A DNA stretch of 64,000 bases, from NCBI RefSeq assembly GCF_019891545.1, contig NZ_JAHDIU010000001.1, positions 248,001 through 312,000 of the forward strand, read 5' to 3'. The translations under genes were made by a program, and so were the position numbers. Origin of the DNA: Flavobacterium coralii. GTDB taxonomy: Bacteria; Bacteroidota; Bacteroidia; Flavobacteriales; Flavobacteriaceae. Of the stretch, positions 47,757 to 56,632 are shown one piece after another (the first letter of the stretch is position 1; each line of letters opens with the position of its first letter). The notes below the pieces were generated by a model. It made no database searches. It was not told where the DNA came from and worked only from the letters and a program-made list of their open reading frames with translations.

Positions 47757-47807
47757 CATATCAATAAAGTAGCAGGTGTTTGGATATTATTAATTTTTTA
47801 TTCACAC

Positions 47808-47835
47808 TTGTATATAATTTATTATCCTACTTTTG
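47808..47835 (+). promoter_or_regulatory. Promoter of the MlaD-like gene
   Basis: TTG at 47808-47810, a 17-base spacer and TACTTTTG at 47828-47835 give a textbook flavobacterial promoter. Transcription would start near 47842, about 13 bases before the TTG start codon at 47855. Confidence 0.72.
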
Positions 47836-47854
47836 TTAAAAAAACAGTCAGATT

Positions 47855-48793
47855 TTGAAAGTAACAAGAGAAGTTAAAACAGCAATACTGGTTATCGGCG
47901 CGGTACTGGTATTTATTTGGGGGTACAGTTATTTAAAAGGCAGGGATTTATTTAATTCCAGCCGTACATTTTATACTATATATGAAAACGTAGAAGGGCT
48001 TTCACCTTCGGCACCCGTTACCTACAACGGGCTTGTTATTGGTAAGGTAACCTCTATAACTCCGGAAGCAAAAGGAAAGCTGCTTGTAAAAATGCAGATA
48101 AGCAACAATGAAGTTTTTATTTCTGAAACCAGCAGGGCGGTTATGAACCAGCCAAGTATAGTGGGAGGAAAAGAAATAGCGATTTTAGCCGATTATAAAA
48201 ACACCAAGCCTGCCGAAGACGGCGCTTACCTTGAAGGTACCGAAGAACCCGGAATGATTTCGAGTGTGGGGCAGCAACTGGCACCACTGCAAAACAAAGT
48301 TGAATCAACTGTTGTTACTGCCGATTCATTACTGCACAACCTTAATAATGTTTTTGATAATCAAACACAGCAAAACCTTCGCAGCAGTATTGCAGACCTT
48401 AGCAAAACCATGAAGGAGTTTAGCCGTGCCACTACATCATTAAACAACATGATTTCGGGCAACAGGGAAAAAATTGACGGCACTTTTGAAAACCTTGATA
48501 AAACTACTGCCAACCTTGCACAGATAACAGATTCTATAAATGCGGCAAACCTTGCGCAAACCGTAAGGCAGTTAGAGAGCACGCTGGCTAATGTAGATAA
48601 CATTCTTAATGATGTGCAGTCGGGTAAAGGTACTCTTGGTAAGTTTATGAAAGACGAAGAGATGTACAACAACCTGAACGACGCCTCTAATGAGCTGAAG
48701 GAATTACTGGCAGACATAAAGAATAATCCGAAAAGATATGTACATTTTTCTGTTTTTGGAAGAAAAGGTACACCATATGTGGAAACAGAATAA
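47855..48793 (+). CDS. MlaD family protein (MCE domain, lipid transport)
   Basis: The protein has 312 residues from a TTG start; no ATG is available between the promoter and the conserved N-terminus KVTREVKTAILVIGAVLVF. One transmembrane helix is followed by an MCE domain at ~38-115 (FYTIYENVEGLSPSAPVTYNGLVIGKV) and a long alpha-helical C-terminus (~145-290) that could form the hexameric needle. Family knowledge: MlaD/PqiB/YebT proteins ferry phospholipids between inner and outer membranes. Partner MlaE permease and MlaF ATPase genes are not in the window. It is followed after 38 bases by the Fe-S oxidoreductase operon. Confidence 0.92.
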   Translation: MKVTREVKTAILVIGAVLVFIWGYSYLKGRDLFNSSRTFYTIYENVEGLSPSAPVTYNGLVIGKVTSITPEAKGKLLVKMQISNNEVFISETSRAVMNQPSIVGGKEIAILADYKNTKPAEDGAYLEGTEEPGMISSVGQQLAPLQNKVESTVVTADSLLHNLNNVFDNQTQQNLRSSIADLSKTMKEFSRATTSLNNMISGNREKIDGTFENLDKTTANLAQITDSINAANLAQTVRQLESTLANVDNILNDVQSGKGTLGKFMKDEEMYNNLNDASNELKELLADIKNNPKRYVHFSVFGRKGTPYVETE

Positions 48794-48831
48794 TAACTTT
48801 GCAAAAAGAAGTACAGGGCTACTATATATTT

Positions 48832-50163
48832 ATGAGTTATATCGACAATATTTTATTTGTTTTACTCCTTGCGGCAGGCTTTGGTTATTTTGCAGTTAAT
48901 GTAAAAAAACTTGTACGCAATATTAAACTGGGGCGTGATGCCGACCGTAAAGACAATCCTTCGGAACGCTGGTCTAATATGGCTATGATTGCCCTTGGGC
49001 AGTCTAAAATGGTACGAAGGCCGGTTGCGGGTATATTGCATATAATTGTATATGTAGGCTTTGTAATTATAAATATAGAGCTGCTCGAAATAATAATCGA
49101 TGGTATATTTGGCACACACCGCCTGTTCTCTTTTATGGGAGGTTTTTACGGCTTCCTGATAGGATTTTTTGAGGTGCTTGCTTTTGCCGTTATTGTTTCA
49201 GTAGTAATTTTCTGGTTGAGAAGGAATGTGGTAAAGCTATGGCGTTTTGCACATGGCGACCTTAAAGGATGGCCGCATAACGATGCCAATTATATATTGT
49301 ACTTTGAAACGGTGTTGATGATACTGTTCCTTACCATGAATGCTGCCGATTATTATTTGCAGGGTGTAGGGGCAGAGCATTACACGCAGGCTGGTGCATT
49401 TCCTGTTTCAGGGTTTATATCCCCTGTTTTTGAAGGTATGGCTACAGATACGGTAATATTAATTGAACGTGCTGCATGGTGGCTCCACATAATCGGTATA
49501 CTCATTTTTATGAATTACCTGTATTTCTCTAAGCACCTGCATATACTACTTGCATTCCCGAATACCTACTATGCTAACCTTAAGCCTAAAGGGCAATTTG
49601 AAAACCTTGAATCGGTAACAAATGAGGTTAAGCTAATGATGGACCCGAATGCCGACCCGTTTGCCGCAGCGCCTGCACCTGCCGAAGGTGAAGTGCCTGC
49701 CAAGTTTGGCGCCAGCGACGTGCAGGACCTTAATTGGGTTCAGCTAATGAATGCCTATACCTGTACCGAGTGCGGCAGATGTACGGCATCTTGCCCGGCG
49801 AACCTTACCGGTAAAAAGCTGTCTCCGCGAAAAATTATGATGGATACCCGCGACAGGCTTGAAGAGGTAGGCAGGAACATCGATAAAAATAAGGGTACAT
49901 TTGTAGAAGACGGTAAAACACTTTTGTTTGATTATATAACACCAGAAGAAATTTGGGCCTGTACTACCTGCAATGGCTGCGTGGAAGCCTGCCCGGTAAA
50001 TATAGACCCGCTTTCAATCATCATGGATTTAAGGAAGTTCCTTGTAATGGAACAAAGTGCCGCGCCAACAGAGCTTAACGGCATGATGGCTAACATAGAG
50101 AACAACAGTGCTCCGTGGCAGTATAACCAGATGGACAGGCTGAACTGGAAAGAGGAAGCATAA
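48832..50163 (+). CDS. Membrane (Fe-S)-binding oxidoreductase subunit, NarI-like plus ferredoxin domain
   Basis: The protein has 443 residues from ATG 48832; a TTG at 48799 would add eleven residues ahead of the MSYIDNILFVLLLAAGFGYF helix. About five transmembrane helices in the first 240 residues resemble the NarI/HdrE cytochrome b subunit, with His residues in the helices. A soluble part then carries two 4Fe-4S motifs, CTECGRCTASCP and CTTCNGCVEACP. It probably passes electrons between the quinone pool and a soluble partner, most likely the cysteine-rich protein at 50618. This split resembles HdrDE, GlpC and LutA-type systems. The physiological donor is unknown. Confidence 0.9.
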   Translation: MSYIDNILFVLLLAAGFGYFAVNVKKLVRNIKLGRDADRKDNPSERWSNMAMIALGQSKMVRRPVAGILHIIVYVGFVIINIELLEIIIDGIFGTHRLFSFMGGFYGFLIGFFEVLAFAVIVSVVIFWLRRNVVKLWRFAHGDLKGWPHNDANYILYFETVLMILFLTMNAADYYLQGVGAEHYTQAGAFPVSGFISPVFEGMATDTVILIERAAWWLHIIGILIFMNYLYFSKHLHILLAFPNTYYANLKPKGQFENLESVTNEVKLMMDPNADPFAAAPAPAEGEVPAKFGASDVQDLNWVQLMNAYTCTECGRCTASCPANLTGKKLSPRKIMMDTRDRLEEVGRNIDKNKGTFVEDGKTLLFDYITPEEIWACTTCNGCVEACPVNIDPLSIIMDLRKFLVMEQSAAPTELNGMMANIENNSAPWQYNQMDRLNWKEEA

Positions 50164-50164
50164 A

Positions 50165-50614
50165 ATGAATAAGGATAATACAGATAATAACCTGCTGGCG
50201 CATACAGAGAATGGCGAAAGTGTTAGTCCTGTATTGCCCGAGGGGATAAAAAATTATCTTATAGATATAGACGGTACCATTTGTGATGACATACCTAACG
50301 AAGAGCCGGAACGTATGGTTACCGCAGCCGTTTACCCTGATGCGCTGGAAACGCTTAACAGGTGGTATGATGAAGGGCATGTAATTTATTTCTTTACATC
50401 CCGCACAGAGGCACACCGCGCAATAACCGAAGAGTGGCTAAACAGGCACGGCTTTAAATACCACGGTATGATAATGGGCAAGCCCCGTGGCGGCAATTAC
50501 CACTGGATAGATAACCACCTTGTTAAGGCTACACGTTACAGGGGCAAGTTTACAGATTTAATTGATAAAGAAGTTACCATACAGGTTTTTGATGATGGTA
50601 AACATGATACATAA
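50165..50614 (+). CDS. HAD-superfamily hydrolase-like protein inside the Fe-S operon
   Basis: The 149-residue cytoplasmic protein has HAD-type motif I, NYLIDIDGTICDD, with the expected DxDGT. Motif II is the Thr/Ser of VIYFFTSR, and a motif III-like Lys (MGKPRGGNYHWIDNH) follows. It ends VFDDGKHDT. Small size and no cap domain suggest a C0-type phosphatase; the substrate is unknown. It begins one base after the membrane Fe-S subunit stop and ends 3 bases before the soluble Fe-S subunit start, so it is embedded in that operon. A phosphoheptose isomerase label sometimes given to such proteins is not supported, since no SIS domain is visible. Confidence 0.82.
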   Translation: MNKDNTDNNLLAHTENGESVSPVLPEGIKNYLIDIDGTICDDIPNEEPERMVTAAVYPDALETLNRWYDEGHVIYFFTSRTEAHRAITEEWLNRHGFKYHGMIMGKPRGGNYHWIDNHLVKATRYRGKFTDLIDKEVTIQVFDDGKHDT

Positions 50615-50617
50615 AAT

Positions 50618-51412
50618 ATGAGCCAGGAAGAATTAAAAGTTCCCACTATGGCCGAAATGATGGCACAGGGGCAGCAGCCGGAAGTATTATTCTGGGTGGG
50701 CTGTTCCGGTAGCTTTGACGACAGGGCCAAAAAAATAACCAAAGCTTTTGTGCGCATACTAAACCGCGCAAACGTATCGTTTGCAGTATTAGGTACTGAA
50801 GAGGGCTGCACGGGTGATCCCGCAAAAAGGGCAGGAAACGAGTTTCTTTTCCAGATGCAGGCCATGATGAATATTCAGGTATTGGACGGTTATGAAGTAA
50901 AAAAAATAGTTACGGCATGCCCACACTGTTTTAATACTATAAAAAATGAATATCCCGGCCTTGGCGGAAAATATGAGGTTGTACACCACACACAGTTCCT
51001 TAAGTCATTACTTGATGAAGGCAGGCTTACAATAGAAGGCGGGCAGTTTAAGGGTAAAAAAATTACCTTTCATGACCCTTGCTATCTTGGGCGTGCCAAT
51101 AATGTTTATGAAGCGCCGCGTGATCTTATAGAAAAGCTGGATGCTGAACTGATAGAGATGAAGCGCTCACGCCGTAACGGCCTTTGCTGCGGTGCAGGCG
51201 GTGCACAGATGTTTAAAGAGCCCGAACCGGGCAGGAAAGATGTAAACGTAGAGCGTACAGAGGAGGCGCTGGAAACCCAGCCGGAGATTATTGCAGCCGG
51301 ATGCCCTTTCTGTAATACCATGCTTACCGATGGCGTTAAAGCCAAGAACAGGGAAGCTGATGTAAAAGTACTTGATGTGGCAGAGCTTATTGCCAATGCA
51401 CAGGATTTATAA
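50618..51412 (+). CDS. Cysteine-rich (CCG domain) Fe-S oxidoreductase subunit
   Basis: The 264-residue protein carries two cysteine-rich CCG motifs. The first runs GCSGSFDDRAKK, EGCTGDPAKRAGNE, ACPHCFNT. The second runs DPCYLGRANN, LCCGAGGAQMF, GCPFCNTM. This is the HdrB/GlpC/LutA/GlcF fold, which holds a special 4Fe-4S cluster and reacts with thiols or other two-electron carriers. It is read with the NarI-like membrane subunit and the HAD gene and likely docks on the former. The substrate cannot be given; heterodisulfide, lactate or glycolate chemistry are all possible. Confidence 0.92.
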   Translation: MSQEELKVPTMAEMMAQGQQPEVLFWVGCSGSFDDRAKKITKAFVRILNRANVSFAVLGTEEGCTGDPAKRAGNEFLFQMQAMMNIQVLDGYEVKKIVTACPHCFNTIKNEYPGLGGKYEVVHHTQFLKSLLDEGRLTIEGGQFKGKKITFHDPCYLGRANNVYEAPRDLIEKLDAELIEMKRSRRNGLCCGAGGAQMFKEPEPGRKDVNVERTEEALETQPEIIAAGCPFCNTMLTDGVKAKNREADVKVLDVAELIANAQDL

Positions 51413-51429
51413 AAACAGGAGACAGAGAT

Positions 51430-51912
51430 ATGTATGTTCCGTTTGAAACATTACCCGAAGATGCGCGCATCTGGATATACCAGGCAAACAGGAAGCTTTC
51501 GGATGAAGAGGTAGCTGAAATTGAGCAGGCGCTACAGACGTTTACAGATGGCTGGGCGGCACACGGTACAGGGCTTGAGTCAAGTTTTCTTGTGCGCCAC
51601 AACCGTTTTATAATACTGGCCGTAAACCAGGAAGTGCAGGCGGCATCGGGCTGCTCTATAGATGCATCTGTACATTTTATACAGGAACTGGAAAAGAAAT
51701 ATAACATAGAGCTGCTCGACAAGATGAATGTAACGTTCAGGCTTGGTGAGCACATTGCGCATAAGCCTCTTATAGAATTCCGCAAAATGGCTAAGAACAA
51801 AGCCGTTAGCCCCAAAACCATTGTGTTTAACAATCTCGTAAATACAGTAGGCGAATGGCAGGAATATTGGGAGGTACCTGCCGGGGAAAGCTGGCACAGC
51901 CGTTTCTTTTAA
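51430..51912 (+). CDS. Conserved Bacteroidota protein of unknown function
   Basis: The 160-residue soluble protein begins MYVPFETLPEDARIWIYQAN and has no signal peptide or transmembrane helix. It includes a mixed alpha/beta core with CSIDASVHFIQELEKKYNIE and ends EYWEVPAGESWHSRFF. I recall relatives labelled ABC transporter ATPase in this group, but no Walker A or signature motif is present, so that name is not supported. It follows the Fe-S operon by 17 bases and is probably its last member; a role linked to that complex is plausible but untested. Confidence 0.8.
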   Translation: MYVPFETLPEDARIWIYQANRKLSDEEVAEIEQALQTFTDGWAAHGTGLESSFLVRHNRFIILAVNQEVQAASGCSIDASVHFIQELEKKYNIELLDKMNVTFRLGEHIAHKPLIEFRKMAKNKAVSPKTIVFNNLVNTVGEWQEYWEVPAGESWHSRFF

Positions 51913-51998
51913 GCGGTTTTCCCTGCTAAAGCATTAAAAATCATCATTAACGGCTATTCGATAATGGTGATTTATTATTTTAAAACTATTTGATTACA

Positions 51999-54944
51999 AT
52001 GCGGTTAACGGTTTTTTACTTATTGTTGTTCATACAGGTTGCTGTCGCCCAGCAACAGGTTAAGGTTTTTGAGGATTATAAAACCCCTGCCGAGAAAAAA
52101 TGGGTAGACAGTATTTACAGCAGCATGACCTTTGAAGAAAGGGTAGGGCAGCTTTTTATGGTGGCTGCATACTCTAATAAAGATACCTCTCACATACATG
52201 GTATAGATAAGCTTGTAAAAGACTATAAAATAGGTGGCGTTATCTTTTTCCAGGGCGGGCCCGTAAGGCAGGCGCGGCTTACCAACCGTTACCAGGCAGA
52301 ATCTAAGCTTCCGCTTTTTGTGGGTATAGATGCCGAATGGGGCCTTAGCATGCGTTTGGATTCAACCTATCGCTACCCGTGGAATATGACCCTTGGCGCT
52401 GTTCAGGACATGGATCTTATAGAGACGATGGGAGAGCAGATGGGCATGCAGTCTAACCGCATGGGCATACATTTTACATTTGCCCCGGTACTGGATATTA
52501 ACACCAATCCACTAAATCCTATAATCGGCAACCGCTCTTTTGGAGAAAGCAAAAAAAATGTTACCGAAAGGGCGCTTGCTTATATGAAAGGACTGCAAAG
52601 CCAGGGCGTTTATGCAACCGGTAAACACTTTCCGGGACATGGCGATACCGCTGCCGACTCGCATTATTCATTGCCATATCTGCCTTTTTCAGTAGAAAGG
52701 CTCGAAGACCTTGAGTTTTATCCGTATAAAAAACTGATTGATGCAGGGCTTGCCAGTGTTATGGTGGCTCACCTTAATGTGCCAAGCATAGAACCAACGC
52801 CTAATTACCCTACCTCATTATCCTATAATGTTATTACTAAAATATTACAGGAGCAGATGGGCTTTAAGGGCTTGATTTTTACGGACGCCCTTAACATGAA
52901 AGGTGCCAGTAGTTTTTTACAGCCGGGCGCTATTGACCTTGAAGCATTTCTTGCCGGTAATGATGTATTGCTTTTCAGCGAAAATGTACCTGTAGCTATA
53001 GAAAAATTCAGACAGGCATACAGCAGCAAGGTGCTCACAGAAGACAGGCTGGCTTATTCCGTACGCAAAATACTTGCACATAAATACAGGTCAAGGCTTA
53101 ACAAATACAAGCCAATTAATATGAATAATCTGTATGCAGATTTAAATGCCTACGAGTATGACGACCTGAATTACAAGTTATATGAATCGGCGGTAACGGT
53201 ATTAAAGAATGATGCTGATATTGTTCCGGTTGAGGATCTTGAAAATGAAAATATTGCCTATGTAAAGTTAGGTGATGACAATGGCAACGATTACTTAACC
53301 ACATTACAAAAATATACTGCAGTAACTGAGGTAAAAGAAGACACACTTCCTAAATTGATGCGTGAACTTGAGAATTACACTAAGGTTATAATCGGTTATC
53401 ATAAAGCCGATGGCGCATGGAAGAAACATAACTTTTCGGATACAGAGCTTGCCTGGCTCGATACAATAGCAAAACACAAGAAAGTTGTGCTTACAGTGTT
53501 TGCTAAACCTTATACCCTGATGTCAGTAAAAGATTTTACGAATATTGAAAGTGTTATACTGGCATACCAAAATAATGCATTTGCCCAAACGGTAGCCGCC
53601 GAGATTGTATTCGGTGCTTTGGGTGCTAAAGGTAAAATTCCGGTAAGCATAAATAATGCCTTTGCTGTTAATGACGGCTTACAGACCCGTGAGTTAGGCA
53701 GGCTCGGCTTTACCACGCCTCATAATGTGGGTATGAACACCGCCATGCTCACAAAAATAGACCTCATTGCACAAAAGGCAATTAATGAGAAAATGACTCC
53801 GGGCCTTCAGGTGCTGGTGGCGCGCAAAGGCAAAGTCATTTACCAGAAATCCTTCGGTTATCATACGTATGATAATGAAATGCCGGTGAAAAATTCAGAT
53901 ATATATGATGTGGCATCTTTAACCAAGATACTCTCTACGCTGCCTGACCTTATGCAGTTATACGACAAGGGAGAAGTAAAGCTTGATGCCAAGCTGGGTA
54001 AGATGCTGAAGGAATTTTCACGCACCGATAAAAAGAATATCACACTTAAAGACATGCTGTTGCATCAGGCGCGTTTCCAGCCGTGGATGGCATTCTACCA
54101 GCAGACACTGGACAGCAACAAGCAGCCTGACTCTGCCTATTACAGGAAAACATATAGTACTGAGTTCCCGTACCAGATTGCGGAAAACCTTTATATAAGG
54201 CGTGATTATCCTGATACTATTATCGCTCAGATTGCCGACAGCAAGCTCCTGCGCAAAAAAGAATATAAGTACAGCGATTTTTCTTTTATCCTGCTTAAGG
54301 AATATATAGAACGTAAAACCGGTAAGCCTTTAGATAGGCTTAGTGATGCTGCTTTCTATAAGCCTTTAGGAGCTTCTTACACAACATATAACCCGCTGCG
54401 CAAGTTTGATATGTGCATTATCCCGCCAACGGAAGTAGATACTTATTTCCGCCACCAAACCATACAGGGTTATGTGCATGATATGGCTGCCGCCATGCAG
54501 GATGGTGTTGCGGGCCATGCCGGTCTATTTTCGAATGCCATGGATGTTGCCAAGATTATGCAGATGTATCTTAATAAAGGCGAATATGGCGGTAAACAAT
54601 ACTTTTCTAAAGAGACCTTTGATACCTTTAACACCTGCTACGCCTGCAAAGACGGCAACAGGCGGGGACTTGGTTTAGACAAGCCACAGATTGAGAAATC
54701 AGGGCCAACCTGCGGATGCGTAAGCAAAGAAAGTTTCGGTCACACGGGCTTTACGGGAACAATGGCCTGGGCCGACCCTGAAACAGAGATAGTATATGTT
54801 TTTCTTTCTAACCGAACTTATCCTGAAGCAGGTGAAAACCGGTTATCGAAGAACAATATAAGGGAAGATATACAAAAGATAATTCAGGAAGCGATAATGG
54901 ATGAAACGCCGCAGACAGAACCTGAAGATAATAACACCAAATAG
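51999..54944 (+). CDS. GH3 beta-N-acetylhexosaminidase fused to a serine hydrolase (beta-lactamase-like)
   Basis: The protein has 981 residues from ATG 51999; a TTG nine bases earlier would add three. After a signal peptide (LTVFYLLLFIQVAVAQ) comes a GH3 N-domain at ~25-360 with the NagZ-type segment GKHFPGHGDTAADSHYSLP, with the Asp/His dyad, and FTDALNMKGAS with the nucleophile Asp. A GH3 C-like domain follows (~385-565). A beta-lactamase/penicillin-binding fold closes it (~575-960), with DVASLTKI (SxxK), YSDFSF and FGHTGFTG. The first half probably removes GlcNAc from wall fragments and the second is an esterase, amidase or carboxypeptidase. It acts in the periplasm or at the surface. Confidence 0.92.
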   Translation: MRLTVFYLLLFIQVAVAQQQVKVFEDYKTPAEKKWVDSIYSSMTFEERVGQLFMVAAYSNKDTSHIHGIDKLVKDYKIGGVIFFQGGPVRQARLTNRYQAESKLPLFVGIDAEWGLSMRLDSTYRYPWNMTLGAVQDMDLIETMGEQMGMQSNRMGIHFTFAPVLDINTNPLNPIIGNRSFGESKKNVTERALAYMKGLQSQGVYATGKHFPGHGDTAADSHYSLPYLPFSVERLEDLEFYPYKKLIDAGLASVMVAHLNVPSIEPTPNYPTSLSYNVITKILQEQMGFKGLIFTDALNMKGASSFLQPGAIDLEAFLAGNDVLLFSENVPVAIEKFRQAYSSKVLTEDRLAYSVRKILAHKYRSRLNKYKPINMNNLYADLNAYEYDDLNYKLYESAVTVLKNDADIVPVEDLENENIAYVKLGDDNGNDYLTTLQKYTAVTEVKEDTLPKLMRELENYTKVIIGYHKADGAWKKHNFSDTELAWLDTIAKHKKVVLTVFAKPYTLMSVKDFTNIESVILAYQNNAFAQTVAAEIVFGALGAKGKIPVSINNAFAVNDGLQTRELGRLGFTTPHNVGMNTAMLTKIDLIAQKAINEKMTPGLQVLVARKGKVIYQKSFGYHTYDNEMPVKNSDIYDVASLTKILSTLPDLMQLYDKGEVKLDAKLGKMLKEFSRTDKKNITLKDMLLHQARFQPWMAFYQQTLDSNKQPDSAYYRKTYSTEFPYQIAENLYIRRDYPDTIIAQIADSKLLRKKEYKYSDFSFILLKEYIERKTGKPLDRLSDAAFYKPLGASYTTYNPLRKFDMCIIPPTEVDTYFRHQTIQGYVHDMAAAMQDGVAGHAGLFSNAMDVAKIMQMYLNKGEYGGKQYFSKETFDTFNTCYACKDGNRRGLGLDKPQIEKSGPTCGCVSKESFGHTGFTGTMAWADPETEIVYVFLSNRTYPEAGENRLSKNNIREDIQKIIQEAIMDETPQTEPEDNNTK

Positions 54945-54949
54945 TTTAT

Positions 54950-55405
54950 ATGCAATCTGAAGCTGTTACACCACAAGATTACATACAGTCATTACCTGAA
55001 GACAGGCAGGCTGCCATGCAGCAATTAAGGCAGGTAATACAGGAAAATCTGCCGGAAGGTTTTAAAGAATGCATGGCCTATGGCATGCTTGGCTATGTTG
55101 TGCCGCATGAAACCTATCCGCCGGGCTATCATTGCAACCCTAAGACACCGCTGCCGTTTTTAAGCATTGCTTCTCAAAAAAACTTTATAGCACTGTACCA
55201 TATGGGGCTCTATGCCGATAAGGAGCTTTATGAATGGTTTGTTGGTGAATATCCCAACAACAGTAAGTACAAACTTGACATGGGAAAAAGCTGCATACGC
55301 TTTAAAAAGCCGGAAGCCATACCGTATGAACTAATAGCTGAACTGCTTACTAAGATGACACCACAGCAATGGATTACACTTTATGAAGCAAATTATAAGC
55401 GCTGA
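54950..55405 (+). CDS. DUF1801 domain-containing protein
   Basis: The 151-residue soluble protein fits the DUF1801 (YdhG-like) fold: TPQDYIQSLPEDRQAAMQQL, CMAYGMLGYVVP, PLPFLSIASQKNFIALYHMG and SCIRFKKPEAIPYELIAELL. The biochemical function of the family is not established. It starts 5 bases after the GH3 fusion, so is likely co-transcribed, and a strong terminator follows after 35 bases. Confidence 0.9.
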   Translation: MQSEAVTPQDYIQSLPEDRQAAMQQLRQVIQENLPEGFKECMAYGMLGYVVPHETYPPGYHCNPKTPLPFLSIASQKNFIALYHMGLYADKELYEWFVGEYPNNSKYKLDMGKSCIRFKKPEAIPYELIAELLTKMTPQQWITLYEANYKR

Positions 55406-55440
55406 TTTTAGCAGGTTTTATATTACGTTAATTTCATATA

Positions 55441-55461
55441 AAAACAGGTTTAGCCTGTTTT
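55441..55461 (+). terminator. Terminator after the DUF1801 gene
   Basis: An 8-bp stem (55441-55448 with 55454-55461) with loop TTTAG is followed by a T-run. It separates the GH3-DUF1801 unit from bshA. Confidence 0.9.
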
Positions 55462-55498
55462 TTTTATTTAAATTCGTTACTTTATTCTGATACGTTTT

Positions 55499-56632
55499 AT
55501 GAAAATCGCAATAGTATGTTATCCAACCTTTGGCGGTAGCGGTGTTGTAGCTACAGAGCTGGGGCTGGAACTGGCGCGCCGCGGGCACGAAATACATTTT
55601 ATAACCTACAGCCAGCCCGTAAGGCTAGCCCTGCTAAACCCGAATATATTTTATCATGAAGTGCACGTACCGGAATATCCGTTGTTTCTTTACCAGCCGT
55701 ATGAGCTTGCACTTTCCAGTAAGCTTGTAGATATGGTTAAGCTGCACGGAATAGAGCTGTTGCACGTGCATTATGCCATACCGCATGCTTATGCAGGCTA
55801 TATGGCAAAAAAAATGCTGAAAGAGCAGGGCATTAAAATACCGATGGTTACTACATTGCACGGTACCGATATAACCCTTGTGGGCAATCACCCGACTTAT
55901 AAGCCTGCGGTAAGCTTTAGCATTAACCATTCGGATATTGTAACATCAGTATCGCAAAACCTGAAGGATGAAACCTACAGGCTTTTTGATATTAACAGGG
56001 ATATAACGGTTATCCCGAACTTTATTGAAATCGATAAAAAGAAAACAGACATAACATCTGAGTGCCACCGCAGCATGATGGCTACAGAAACACAGAAAAT
56101 AGTAACTCACATCAGTAACTTCAGGGAGGTAAAAAGGATACCCGATGTTATAAAGATTTTCAACCGGATACAAAAGGTCATGCCTGCCAAGCTGATGATG
56201 GTGGGTGATGGTCCTGAGAAAGCTCCTGCTGAACGTTTGTGCCGCGATCTGGGTATAACCGATAAAGTGATATTTTTTGGCAACAGCAGCGAAATTGATA
56301 AGATTTTGTGCTTTACCGATTTATTCCTGCTGCCTTCCCAAACAGAGAGTTTCGGCCTTGCAGCACTTGAGGCTATGGCCTGTGGCGTACCTGTAATATC
56401 GAGTAACACCGGAGGCTTACCTGAAGTGAACAGGGAAGGTTTTTCAGGCTATCTGGGTAATGTTGGTGATGTGGATTATATGGCACAAAAAGCCATATCT
56501 ATTTTAAGTGATGATAATGTATTATATCAATTTAAGTCTAACGCTTTAAAAGTGGCACAGGAGTTTGATATACACCAGGTAATGCCGATGTATGAAAACC
56601 TGTACCGCAAAGCTTTAAAACAACCCGTATGA
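55499..56632 (+). CDS. bshA: N-acetyl-alpha-D-glucosaminyl L-malate synthase
   Basis: The 377-residue GT4 glycosyltransferase with GT-B fold joins UDP-GlcNAc to L-malate, the first step of bacillithiol synthesis. Family segments are KIAIVCYPTFGGSGVVATELG, VHYAIPHAYAGYMAKKM, TLHGTDITLVGNHP, the UDP-binding SNFREVKRIPDV and TESFGLAALEAMACGVPVIS with the donor-site Glu residues. bshB and bshC are not in the window. Its last codon overlaps the downstream lipoprotein gene by 4 bases (ATGA), so the two are translationally coupled. Confidence 0.94.
   Translation: MKIAIVCYPTFGGSGVVATELGLELARRGHEIHFITYSQPVRLALLNPNIFYHEVHVPEYPLFLYQPYELALSSKLVDMVKLHGIELLHVHYAIPHAYAGYMAKKMLKEQGIKIPMVTTLHGTDITLVGNHPTYKPAVSFSINHSDIVTSVSQNLKDETYRLFDINRDITVIPNFIEIDKKKTDITSECHRSMMATETQKIVTHISNFREVKRIPDVIKIFNRIQKVMPAKLMMVGDGPEKAPAERLCRDLGITDKVIFFGNSSEIDKILCFTDLFLLPSQTESFGLAALEAMACGVPVISSNTGGLPEVNREGFSGYLGNVGDVDYMAQKAISILSDDNVLYQFKSNALKVAQEFDIHQVMPMYENLYRKALKQPV

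Noticed and set aside
50165-50614. Phosphoheptose isomerase label for the 149-aa protein
   Set aside because: No SIS fold motifs; DIDGT and the rest fit a HAD-type protein.
51430-51912. ABC transporter ATPase label for the 160-aa protein
   Set aside because: There is no Walker A, Walker B or signature motif, and the chain is too short for the domain.
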